DNA of 64,000 nucleotides from Fragilariopsis cylindrus CCMP1102 (lineage: Eukaryota > Bacillariophyta > Bacillariophyceae > Bacillariales > Bacillariaceae): NCBI GenBank assembly GCA_900095095.1, contig FMBT01000316.1:248001-312000 (forward strand), in the 5' to 3' direction. The translations under genes and the position numbers were made by a program. The notes below the pieces were generated by a model. It was not told the origin of the DNA, did no database searches, and saw only the letters and a list, made by a program, of their open reading frames with translations. Of this stretch, positions 33,183 to 43,340 are shown in pieces (position 1 is the stretch's first letter; every line of letters starts with the position of its first letter).

Positions 33183-36100
33183 GGTATTATATTATTCTAT
33201 TAGATTATTAGTTTATGTCTGTGTTGTCTGATTCTTATTTTAACGATTGGTTGTAGTTTTGTGCTTTAACCTTTGATAATGATCGTTTGGGTGGATGAAA
33301 AATTGACGTAACACGATGTGCTGTTTTTTTAGTGTTCTGTTTAGAGGTAGTCAATCCAATCTAAGTGTGTGCTCTCGGATGACGAGGATTAGCTGGCATG
33401 ACTCGACTAATCAATTAGTTAGGAACGTTCAACGAGAAAAAGAGAACGTGCGAAGTCGCGTTTTTTACTACAGTACATCATGTACCGACCGACCATCGTA
33501 CGAATAACAAACATTTTTAGACTGTGACGTAGAAAAAGAAAAAAAAAAAGTGTTCCTATTTCTATCATGGTGTGTATCAGATAATAGCTTCCTGCTTCAA
33601 TCAAGAGTACAAATGTTATTTCTACAAATGAAATAGGCAAGGTGTTTCATTCTGGGTACTCTCTCTGTAGGGCAGCAGCAGCAGTATGAAGTCAATAGAT
33701 CAGTATCATGAGAAGTACTCTCCTCAGTAATTGTATAGAGCATACCACCAGCCAAATACAGGCTGCACTACTTTGACACGCTCCCACCATACATAAGCAA
33801 TGTAATAGAGGTACTATATCCTTCATTCTACTAAATATATCAATAAGAATAACTATCTGGTGAATGAAAGTTGTGTATTATGAGTTGTGTCATTCCATCT
33901 ATCTACCAAAGGTGCATTAGAATACATACCACCAGTAAATTGCTGGTATGGTGTGTATACAATGAAAGTCTAAATAGAGCCAAAAGAATGGAAGACAACA
34001 TTGTATTGTTCCGAACACAATAGATCATCATTCTTGTACATAACAGATGGTGCTGTTGTACTTAAAAGCAATACTAGTATAAGTACTTCTTTCTAGTGAA
34101 AAATAATATGTTATTGTTCTTCATTAAGGCAGTAGATAAATATTCTTGTATATAACAGCTGATGCTGATTTTACTGCAATCAAAGTGATAGTATGAGAAT
34201 GCATTTTTAGGATGATTGATGAAACACAAACATAACTTTACATAAGGTTGACAGAAAAAGAGTGGTGTTCAAGTTGGAAGGAATTCAGCTAGAAGTATGA
34301 TGCATGCAAGACCCTGTGATCTAAAATTGTTCTTGAAACAATAAACAATCATGGTCCCAATAATAATTGAAGCTGTTCTACTAACACTACCAAATTATAA
34401 TGTATATTTTGGTGATGTTTTTTTTTCATACAAAAAATACACTCTTCTTACAACAGATTGACAGACAAAGAGAGAGAGAAAGAGAGCTTATAATTGAGAG
34501 GAATGTAGCCAAAAGAATGAAAGACCTTTTTTACTGTTTGAAAGGCAATCAATAATTATCCTTCAATAACATTAGAAGCTATTCTACTGAAAAACACTAG
34601 TACATAACTAAAATCAGGTGGAAAGGGATCCAATGGTGGACATTTTGAATCCAAAGAATGCAAAAGCAACTTGAGGTGATTACATGTACGATAAAGTCCA
34701 CTGGGGTCCATACAGTGCATCACATACCAATGGGGCTACATCCCCCAATATTTCAAGATAGGGTGGATACACTGATACTGATACGGATACAAAACCCTAT
34801 ACCTACCAACATACCCACAACATAGTAGAGTAAATTGCTACAAAGTATGTTACAAAGCGAGTCTTGGTGGCAAGGGAGATAAAGGGGGGAAAGGCTACCA
34901 TGGTGGTAAAGGAAAGTTATTATGCATTCAAATAAGAAGAATGCAAATGGGATGTGACAATCATAAACCTGCGTACCCATTGTACCCATCACAAAGGAGG
35001 ACACGGATATGGCTATGGTAAAGAAAATTGTTTGAGGTATCTTACAAAGCTGGTTTTGGTGACAATGGAAGGAAAGGAGGAAAAGGCTACTACTGTAGTG
35101 GATTTTACTAGGGAGGTAAAGGAGGAAAAGGATCAAAGGGAGGATACTACTGGATTTGTGAAAAAAATTCAGAACGCCCCTTATTATTACTATTAGAGGA
35201 AACTAGCAATTGCAAACTTTTACATCCATTTCTATGTTGTAAAATTGAGGCATGGCAGGAAGGCAACTACAGTGCAACAAAATTCCTCTAGAATAATGGT
35301 AGCCCAAAAAGGCTCATTGAGGACCTGAAATGCCAAGGTATAATAAATAACCATTATCTGTGCACTGCTAATAACACAGAGAATACACGGACGTAGTGTG
35401 CTTGATATGAAAGTATTCCATTCTACAGCTGCTATCAAGTGGTGCATTGCAGCACAAAAATCCATCGCCACATCATTTGCAAGTTCAAATAATTTTCCAC
35501 ATTTGTGCAGTACACCACCAGCAATTCCTGTGTATGCAGCTGCAAAGATTATCAGAGCCAGAAGCTAGACTGTTGCTGAGAAGGACATTCATCATCTTCT
35601 AAGATTCTCTGACATCATTTGATGGTAACATAATTCATTTACCTTAAAAGATATACTATTTTATGTTTGAAAGAATGATGATGTCTATCTGTGTACATAA
35701 TGAATGAGTAGTTATACTGCATAGTTTCCTATAATACTCATCATAATATACATATATTTATTTTCAATTGCCCTGGATTTTTGGTGCCAGCAAAGCAAAA
35801 GAAACTGCTGTCTACATACCACACGATCAACCACATCGTGCATATGCACTTTGCTGTATCTAGGTCATGTACATACTACATCAAATCAGAATAAAGAGAG
35901 TATAACATACTATATAATATGTGACAGTTCATACATCTTGTTATGGAGAAAAAATCCCACACCACACATCACACAGCTAGCTTAACCAGTCTAGGTTGAA
36001 GATTAGATTTATCTGCAGTTCCAGACTTTATGCTGCTACAAGAATTACAAACAAAATGACACACCAATATAGGATGGATACACAGTGCTGCAAGCTTATA

Positions 36101-37400
36101 TTTTATTGTATAGTATTCAAATTCTTCTGGGATTGTTTTTATGATTATTTGATGAATGGTGTGATTGATTCATTCATTCAATTCACTTGACTAAAATAGT
36201 GTAGCAGCTGCAATTTCTTCGCCCATACCGGTATCATGTGAATGAATGTCGATTTGTCTTGATGTCTTGATTGCTTCTGTGATGTCTGGGGGTACCATAG
36301 TACATTGTACTAGTGTATCAATATTATGATGATGTTAATTAATCGCCTTCCGGAAGAAAAACGAACAGCTACGCTATCATCTACAAAGTCAAAAAGAAGA
36401 ATTTGATTCCTGTCATACGCCTTTAATTAATGTTAGTGGTTCACTCCCGCAACAACCACGTACGTAAATTGATATATTTTTCGAACTACCAACTTTATTT
36501 CAGCATCAAAATGAAAAAGAACATAAAACGGCTTATTATACTGCCTATTGAATTTAAGTTGTATGGACGCAGTTCGACATTATTAACACGTCAAAGACAT
36601 CGAAGATATCAAAGACATCTCATTTTCTCGTATTCACTATGTAATTATAATTATCAGAGAAAAATATTTGTTAAGTATCATCACCGTACCAGCTGTCACC
36701 AGCCACAACTTCGAGTATTTGAAAATTGCATTGAAAGTTCCGATTTTATACAGCACATCGCTCATCATGATTTGTTTTACTTAAGCAATGTAATTGAATC
36801 ACGTAAAAAGGTAAAAATTATAACCAGAAGGATGATGTGTTGCATTAACTTACTGTTACTTCACAAGATCATTTGGGAATGTTAGGGAAGTAACATAATA
36901 TATCAATCGCACAGAGAAAACGAAGATATTAAACATTTCCATTCTTCGCACACCATTGACACATTACATACAGTACACACATACAGTACATCAAAGAAAG
37001 ACGATAAAGCAATGTCTCTTCGTAACACTGTATAAAATAAAAAATCGACTACTTGATATTGGCGTTCTCGGTTCTCAGTAATCCAAAGAGTTTTAATACT
37101 TTCTGGGATTAGTACAAATTTACAGCCACGCGAATTGAAAACAACTTATACAGTATCAACCTTGATTAACATCCCCAGCTGTACGGTATACATTCGTTCT
37201 AACGAGAAGGATTTTTTCAATTAACATTATCCGTAAGACGAAGAAGGTGGAAGTTTCAGTCAGGAGTCATACAGTATTACCGGTATACTGTAAAAGTTTG
37301 ATTTATTCACCACGGCCATCATCTGTCCCATCATTGACAACTTAATTTGCTGTAATTGCATCGTTGACTAAATAAAATAAATAAAATAAAATAAATAACG
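33183..37400. other. Large gene-poor region
   Basis: About 4.2 kb without a confident gene. 33183-33640 is the ABC gene's 5' flank. 33950-34610 contains diverged repeats of about 200 bp. 34810-35180 contains two Gly/Lys-rich coding-like remnants. A 151-codon open frame at 36430-36885 (HHDLFYLSNVIESRKKVK near its end) resembles no family I know and may be a decayed fragment. 37040-37400 is the nitrate transporter's 5' flank. Confidence 0.5.
34810..35180 (+). pseudogene. Remnants of a Gly/Lys/Tyr-rich repeat protein
   Basis: Two related segments in different frames: CYKASLGGKGDKGGKGYHGG at about 34845-34910 and YKAGFGDNGRKGGKGYYCSG at about 35045-35105. The second is followed, after an in-frame stop, by GGKGGKGSKGGYY. 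DNA between them is not clearly coding. Gly/Lys/Tyr repeats occur in secreted structural proteins, but this copy has no intact reading frame. Low-confidence remnant. Confidence 0.35.
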
Positions 37401-40313
37401 ATGCCTTCTTCCTCATCCAATAATAATTCCTCCACCACGAGGAGCTCGAGGAGCAGTACCAGTAACAACTGCAACCATCTTCATCATCTTCATCAGAATC
37501 ATACACATCACATCTTTGCAACTGATAAGACAATGCCATCGAAAACAAAGATGGGGACACATATTAGTAGTTCCACAGAAATTAATATAGCAGCTCCGGT
37601 AAGTTTTTTTTTATGTTCTTCTTCATCTTATTTTGTTGTGTTATGTTTGTGTTCTCGCTGCTTTTTTCTATTGCGTTTTTCGTTTCTTTAAAAAAAAAGT
37701 GCGACTTCCTTCCTTCGCTCGATCTCGCTCGATGCCTTTTTGTGTGGGAAGTTGTTACCGTATTGGCTGGCATAGTTTTCTATCGACATCGATATCCTAT
37801 ATTGTGTGTTGGTGCGGAAGAGATCTTCGGTACTTGCAAATGACATGACTCTAGGAAGAAGGAGAAGGAGGAGAGAAGATATTATTGGTCACGCACTGCA
37901 CACACACGCACTCTTCGCTTTTCGATATAGTCATTTTTCGCTTCCACCCTTTTTTCCTTTATCGTCTCCGTCCACGATTCGTTTCGCAATCTGGAGACAT
38001 GGAAGGGATGGGATGGGATAGGATCAATCTCCTGTCCCGTCCTGATCTACCATGAGGTTGTTGGTGATCTCTCTCTTTCTTCGCTTCTTGTTGCCGTGTC
38101 GTGGTGTACGCTTCCAATTCATACCGTACCCAATCGGTGTGTTCGGTGTGTGTTTGTATGTGTGTTGCCTTGAATCGTTATCGCATACTCCTTCTCAGTA
38201 AGGGATGGAAAGGAATATAAAAATACCATGCTGCCATGTCATGTCATGCCTCGTCTCAATGATTTGGATCGCTTCATGACCGTCGTCGTCCTTTCCGCTT
38301 TTCTCCTTCCTATCAACCTTCCGTGAATCAAACTCTTTCTCTATCTCTCTTTCACACATTCTCATTTTACTAATACCACAACTTCTTTTTTTGTTCTATT
38401 CTATTCTGCCCCCCCCTTCTCTTCTCCTTGTATTCTTATTCTTTTCTTACTTCTATCAGATGGAATATAAAAAATATTCCGAATATGCATTAAAGGTGGA
38501 TGAACAACAAGATGATAAGGCAATCGAAATCAAATTATGTAGCTTAGCACGACCACATATGAGAGCATTCCATTGTTCCTGGTGGGGTTTCTTTGTGGCA
38601 TTCTTTATCTGGTTTGCTATATCACCCTTATTAAGTGAAATCCGTGATGATTTACAATTAACACATGAAGAAATTTGGACCTCGTCCATTGCTGGTGTAG
38701 CTGGTACAATATTTATGAGAGTGATATTAGGTCCAGCCTGTGACAAGTGGGGTGCACGTATACCCATGGCAGTTGTATTATGTGCCTGTTCGATACCTAC
38801 CGCATGTACAGGATTTGTGAATTCCGCATTAGGATTATCAGTATTACGATTATTTATTGGTTGTGCCGGTGGGTGTTTCGTGATGTGTCAATATTGGACA
38901 TCAAGAATGTTTGCCAAGGAGGTTGCAGGTACAGCAAATGCATTAGTTGGTGGTTGGGGTAATTTAGGTGGTGGTGTTACTCAATTGGTGGTTGGTGCTG
39001 GGTAAGTTGTTTTATGTATATGTGATTACTGTTATTGTTGTCCCGATTGAGTTTCCGTTGTACTGTTTCAATTTGATCCAATTCTTTTAAACTCGAGACT
39101 AAACTCCTTTCCCCTCTGCCAAAACTGTTTCACCTTTCCATTGTTTTGCTATAGATTATTTCCACTATTTAAATACATTTTTGATGGTGATGCCTCTAAG
39201 GCATGGCGGACTGTATCCGTAATTCCTGCCGTACTGGCATTTGCATCTGGGATTATAATATACAAAATTAGTGATGATTGTCCCAAAGGACAGTTTTCAC
39301 AATTAAAGAAACATGGTTGTATGATTGAACGATCGGCTGTTTCATTCTTCCGAGAAGGTGTATGTAATTTCAATACATGGATTTTGTTTCTACAGTACGC
39401 ATGTTGTTTTGGTACTGAATTGACTATGAACAATGCTGCAGCATTATACTTTAAGGATAAATTTGACTTAACAACCGAAACAGCTGCAGCCATTGCATCA
39501 ATATTTGGTTGGTTAAATCTATTTGCACGTGGACTTGGTGGTTATACATCTGATAAAGCCAATGCGTATTGTGGTATGAGAGGCCGGTTATGGTTACAAA
39601 CCTTCCTCCTTGTTGGAGAAGGTGCATTAGTGTTATTCTTCGCACAAACAGAATCATTAATGAGTGCTATAACAGTCATGGTCTTCTTTAGTTTGTTCGT
39701 ACAGGCAGCAGAAGGTTCGACGTATGGTATCGTCCCTTATGTTGCTCCACCAACAACAGGTGCGATTGCTGGTATTGTTGGTGCTGGTGGTAATACTGGT
39801 GCAGTTCTTTTCAGTGTCGGATTTCGACAACTTGACTATAAGAATGCATTCGCGATAATGGGATTTAGTTCATTAGTTAGTGCATTCTTTAGTTTGTTTA
39901 TACTAATCAAAGGCCACGCTGGTATGTTTTGTGGTAAGGATGAACACGATCAAAGAGCAAGCGCAGAAGCATTATTTACTCCCTATGACAATCCAAGAGG
40001 TACTGGTCAAGCACAAAGCAAGTTAAATGTTCACCATCCAATTTTTGGCGGTGCACCACCTATCGATTGTAATGCATCAGATTCTTCAAGTGATAACAAT
40101 TCTGATACTGGTCACGACTGTGACGATCTAGACAAGGACCATTCGACGACATCCACAGCAACTACCGGTACAAGTTGTGGAAGATTGTCTCCCTCCAACG
40201 AAGAAGACAACAATGAAGATACTTTTTTACCTAATGAATTTGGGATGATAAGTGATACCATAGAAGAAGGTGATGAAGAAGACGAAGACGATACAAGCAT
40301 CAACGGTGATTAG
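37401..40313 (+). CDS. NRT2: NRT2/NNP-family nitrate/nitrite transporter, three exons
   Basis: High-affinity nitrate transporter of the MFS NNP group, plasma membrane. Exons 37401-37598, 38460-39001 and 39155-40313; introns 37599-38459 and 39002-39154, both gt-ag (donors GTAAG). 632 residues, longer than the usual 480-500 because of a His/Ser/Asn-rich first exon and an acidic tail. Family marks: EYALKVDEQQDDKAIEIKL, RPHMRAFHCSWWGFFVAFFI, GPACDKWGAR, GGCFVMCQYWTSRMF, GGWGNLGGGVTQL (continuing over the second intron) and FGWLNLFARGLGGYTSDK. About 12 membrane spans are expected. An in-frame ATG at 38460 begins exon 2, so a shorter protein starting there (566 residues) is possible if exon 1 is 5' UTR. 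The stop TAG at 40311 is followed in frame by 18 Asp/Asn-rich codons to a TAA, so the tail may once have been longer. In diatoms such genes usually respond to nitrogen status. Confidence 0.92.
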
Positions 40314-41114
40314 GAGGAGGATAACGCCGACGATAATGATAATGATAATGATGACATCAAGATGAAGTAAACATACCCCGCATCTTCATCATTTGTCGCA
40401 ATGACGACACTGTACCATAACAATTACAACAACAACAACAACAACAACAACAATAATAAATTTCTACTCCAAGAGTTCTTACACGAACAATTCAACAATT
40501 TTTTGGAACTATAATTAGTAGGGACGGGACTCCACGGGATGGCGCACACGGTATACATCCAACATCCAAAATACTAAGAACCCATTCAGGCGAGCGAGCG
40601 AGAACCCTCTACTACTTACGATTACAATTTTTTTTCATGCCCACCATGTATACTACAACTACATTGCACTACCTACCTGGCTAGCTATTGAATACACACG
40701 CACACAACATTTTATCTTATTTTATTTTATTATTCAATTGAATACAATACAATTTCGATTTCAATTTCATATTACTATTTTCACTCTTAAAAAAAAAACT
40801 GAACTACCAGTACTACAATTAGTATTGTAAACTAAATTTTTAATTAAACAAACCTTTTATATTATAACAAAAATTCTACTTCTCTGAATGTGCCATCATT
40901 GTTATCATCATCGACAGTCTTTTATTGCATGTTGTTTCTCGTCCTATTTGCCTACGTATTCGATAATTTTTGTTGCATCCTTGTGTGTGTGTGATCGTGG
41001 GAAATAGCTCAAGGTAGAATGCGCAATGCTGGGCGAATTCGATTGATTCGTTTCGATCCGAAAATTGAATTTCTTTTGTACAGTATATTGTGATGAATGA
41101 TCTGTTTCTTTGCG
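40314..41114. other. Intergenic between convergent genes
   Basis: 3' flank of the nitrate transporter with an in-frame Asp/Asn-codon tail (40314-40370), (AAC)n at 40421-40453 and AT-rich DNA. No gene seen. Confidence 0.55.
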
Positions 41115-41360
41115 TTGCTGCTCTTTAGTCTTCGCTCATCGATTACGGTCTTGGTAGCCTCTGGCCGGAAAGACTATTGTATGTAAGTTGCGCAATAGTG
41201 GTTGCTGTATTGCTTTCTCTTCCTCTCCCTGTGCATGTACGGTAAAGATTGATATTACTGTAGTATGGCTGTGATGAGCAAGTGATATTTTTTTGCTTTG
41301 CTGTTCCTTCGAGATGGCATGCAAAAAAAAGAAAAAGAAGAAGAATACTAGCTAGCGAAA
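41115..41360 (+). repeat. Direct repeat, copy 1, downstream of the MYND gene
   Basis: Highly similar, in the same orientation, to 42480-42690. Shared blocks include ggtagcctctgg, ttgctttctcttcctctccc, gtacggtaaagattgatatt, actgtagtatggctgtgatg and ccttcgagatggcatgcaaa. The later copy is the 5' flank of the MYND gene. Confidence 0.85.
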
Positions 41361-41488
41361 TAGGGAATACGTAACGAATAAATAAATTACACGATGACGA
41401 TGCATTGTCTCTTCGTAATATATTACTAAATAGAATAGTTGGTCTTATCTTTAGAGGAGTAAAAGGGGTGCCGTTATCATTGGGTATG

Positions 41489-42457
41489 TTAGACTTCTTT
41501 TTCATATATTGCTTTGACTACTGATCCATCCACGCGATTTTCACACATTGCTATACATACTGTTCCATCTCTCCTTGCACCAAAAAATATACGTGGGTCG
41601 TTTGATATTCCCTCATGTGGAATGAAAGGATTTTCCGTTAGTTCTTCTGGTTTTTTTTTGTGGACGACACCCAATTTATATCGCAACTTTTCTAATGCCA
41701 GGATATCAGTATCATGATCTCCTCGAATTACTGCATCACGTATTTCCTTCGCGTACGGCTTGTGATACTTATTCAAGATATGTAATTGCTTACATTCTCC
41801 TCTGTGATTATATTTATCCCAATGAAGGGTTTGACATTCTGCACTGCAATAACAATAAAAATTGCATCCCTGGCATTGTAGTAACGATAATGTGCTGGTA
41901 TCTGATTTCGAACACATAGCACATTTTCGCATGAGAAGATCTTTGTGTTCTTTCGCATATATGTGTTCTTTCATATAAAGCTTCTTATCATATCCGTATT
42001 CTACAGCCATTTCTATCCAGTAGAATTGCAAAGCTTTTGCTGGTATGTAGTTAAGACTAAACAATTTCCATGCGCATTGACAACTTCCCATAATCGCTCC
42101 TCTTAAATAAAAGGATATGGCAAGTATATACCGGTCAGGTCCATCAATTTGCATAAATTTACCCATGCCATGTAAACTATGCACACAATTATAATTTGTA
42201 CCTCGTTTGCATAACTCAAATATTTCTCTTTCTTCAAGGCTCGTAATGTTCGCAACTACTTGAGCGTATTCCACCGATACCGGAAACTCACGATCCAAAT
42301 AATTCAGATAGTCCAGATGAGCATTACCTGTTGGTAATGCTGTTGTTGATACTGTTTTTGTAGTTGCAGTTGCCAATGCCGTAACTACTGCCGCCGATGG
42401 TGGATTGTCTTTAATTCTGCGTTTTTTCTCTTCACGCAATTTTTGTTTTCGTCCCAT
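41489..42457 (-). CDS. MYND zinc-finger protein
   Basis: 322 residues, single exon. N-terminus MGRKQKLREEKKRRIKDN is strongly basic (possible nuclear signal). A Sel1/TPR-like helical region follows (MGKFMQIDGPDRYILAISFY, then LRGAIMGSCQCAWKLF). The MYND finger is at about residues 178-220: KCAMCSKSD, LLQCQGCNFYCYCSAECQ, HWDKYNHRGECKQL. The C-x2-C, C-x2-C, C-x3-C and H-x3-C ligands are complete. The C-terminal block AKEIRDAVIRGDHDTDILAL continues to the end. MYND fingers bind Pro-rich peptides. This architecture occurs in multicopy diatom families; its role is unknown. Copies of one 210-245-bp sequence flank the gene directly, suggesting tandem duplication of this locus. Confidence 0.85.
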   Translation of the reverse strand: MGRKQKLREEKKRRIKDNPPSAAVVTALATATTKTVSTTALPTGNAHLDYLNYLDREFPVSVEYAQVVANITSLEEREIFELCKRGTNYNCVHSLHGMGKFMQIDGPDRYILAISFYLRGAIMGSCQCAWKLFSLNYIPAKALQFYWIEMAVEYGYDKKLYMKEHIYAKEHKDLLMRKCAMCSKSDTSTLSLLQCQGCNFYCYCSAECQTLHWDKYNHRGECKQLHILNKYHKPYAKEIRDAVIRGDHDTDILALEKLRYKLGVVHKKKPEELTENPFIPHEGISNDPRIFFGARRDGTVCIAMCENRVDGSVVKAIYEKEV

Positions 42458-42479
42458 TTTTTTTTCTTAGAACGCTTTT

Positions 42480-42690
42480 GTTATTGCTGTTGCTCTTCAG
42501 GTAGCCTCTGGTCGGAAAGACTACTGCAAGTTGCGCGATAGTGGTTGTTGTATTGCTTTCTCTTCCTCTCCCATGTGTGTGTGTACGGTAAAGATTGATA
42601 TTACTGTAGTATGGCTGTGATGAGCAAAGATGTTCCTTCGAGATGGCATGCAAAAAAAAGAAAAAGAAGAAGAATACAGTATTAGCTAGC
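42480..42690 (+). repeat. Direct repeat, copy 2, 5' flank of the MYND gene
   Basis: Pairs with 41115-41360 (see there). On the minus strand it lies immediately upstream of the MYND start codon at 42455-42457 and so probably contains its 5' UTR and promoter. Confidence 0.85.
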
Positions 42691-43340
42691 CACGATCAAT
42701 AATGGATGTGAAGAGAACAACTACATACGACACTGCTTGTGGTGTACTCATTACTTAACGATTATAACAAATATCTAATTGCGCGCGCGCGGCTTTTATG
42801 TGAAGTTACGGTAAAGAAGCAAGAGCTTGCCTTTCGCTCATACTACTAGCTAGCACGCACCGTAACCTGAAAAGTATACGTAGGTATGTACTAGTATGTA
42901 TGTGTTCTTTTTGAATTTGATGGATGCATGCATTCATAGCGTTCCGTACGCACTGTACACCTTTTCGACTACTAGTACATACCTACAGGCAGCTACTTAC
43001 TTGTAGATACGTTATCGTAAGTAGACACCGACATAAAATAAAATTATAAAATTATAAAATTAAGACAAGATACACGACAACAACAACCTGCCTTCTTGCC
43101 ACAGAGAACCCCTACCTGCGGACCGACTAGACTAGACCCGATCTAATCTAGACTACGATAGATCGTTTTCTCTGTCTATTTTGAAAACGAATTGTGTTGT
43201 GCTGTGCTGTGAAGAAAAGTGGAATTAGAAAAAGAAACTGAGACACGAAAGGAAAGGAAAGGATAATCTTATATTTATCTTTTAATATGCTATAAAACAA
43301 AACAAAAACGACTTGAAACAACAACAGTAACAAAACAAAA
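42691..43340. other. Intergenic between divergent genes
   Basis: Contains (GC)n at 42781-42791, many tactag words and AT-rich DNA. It is the likely 5' flank and 5' UTR of the cyclase-like gene. No gene seen. Confidence 0.5.

Noticed and set aside
36430-36885. 151-codon open frame as a gene
   Set aside because: No start context, no domain, unusual composition and no support from neighbours; recorded only as a possible fragment.
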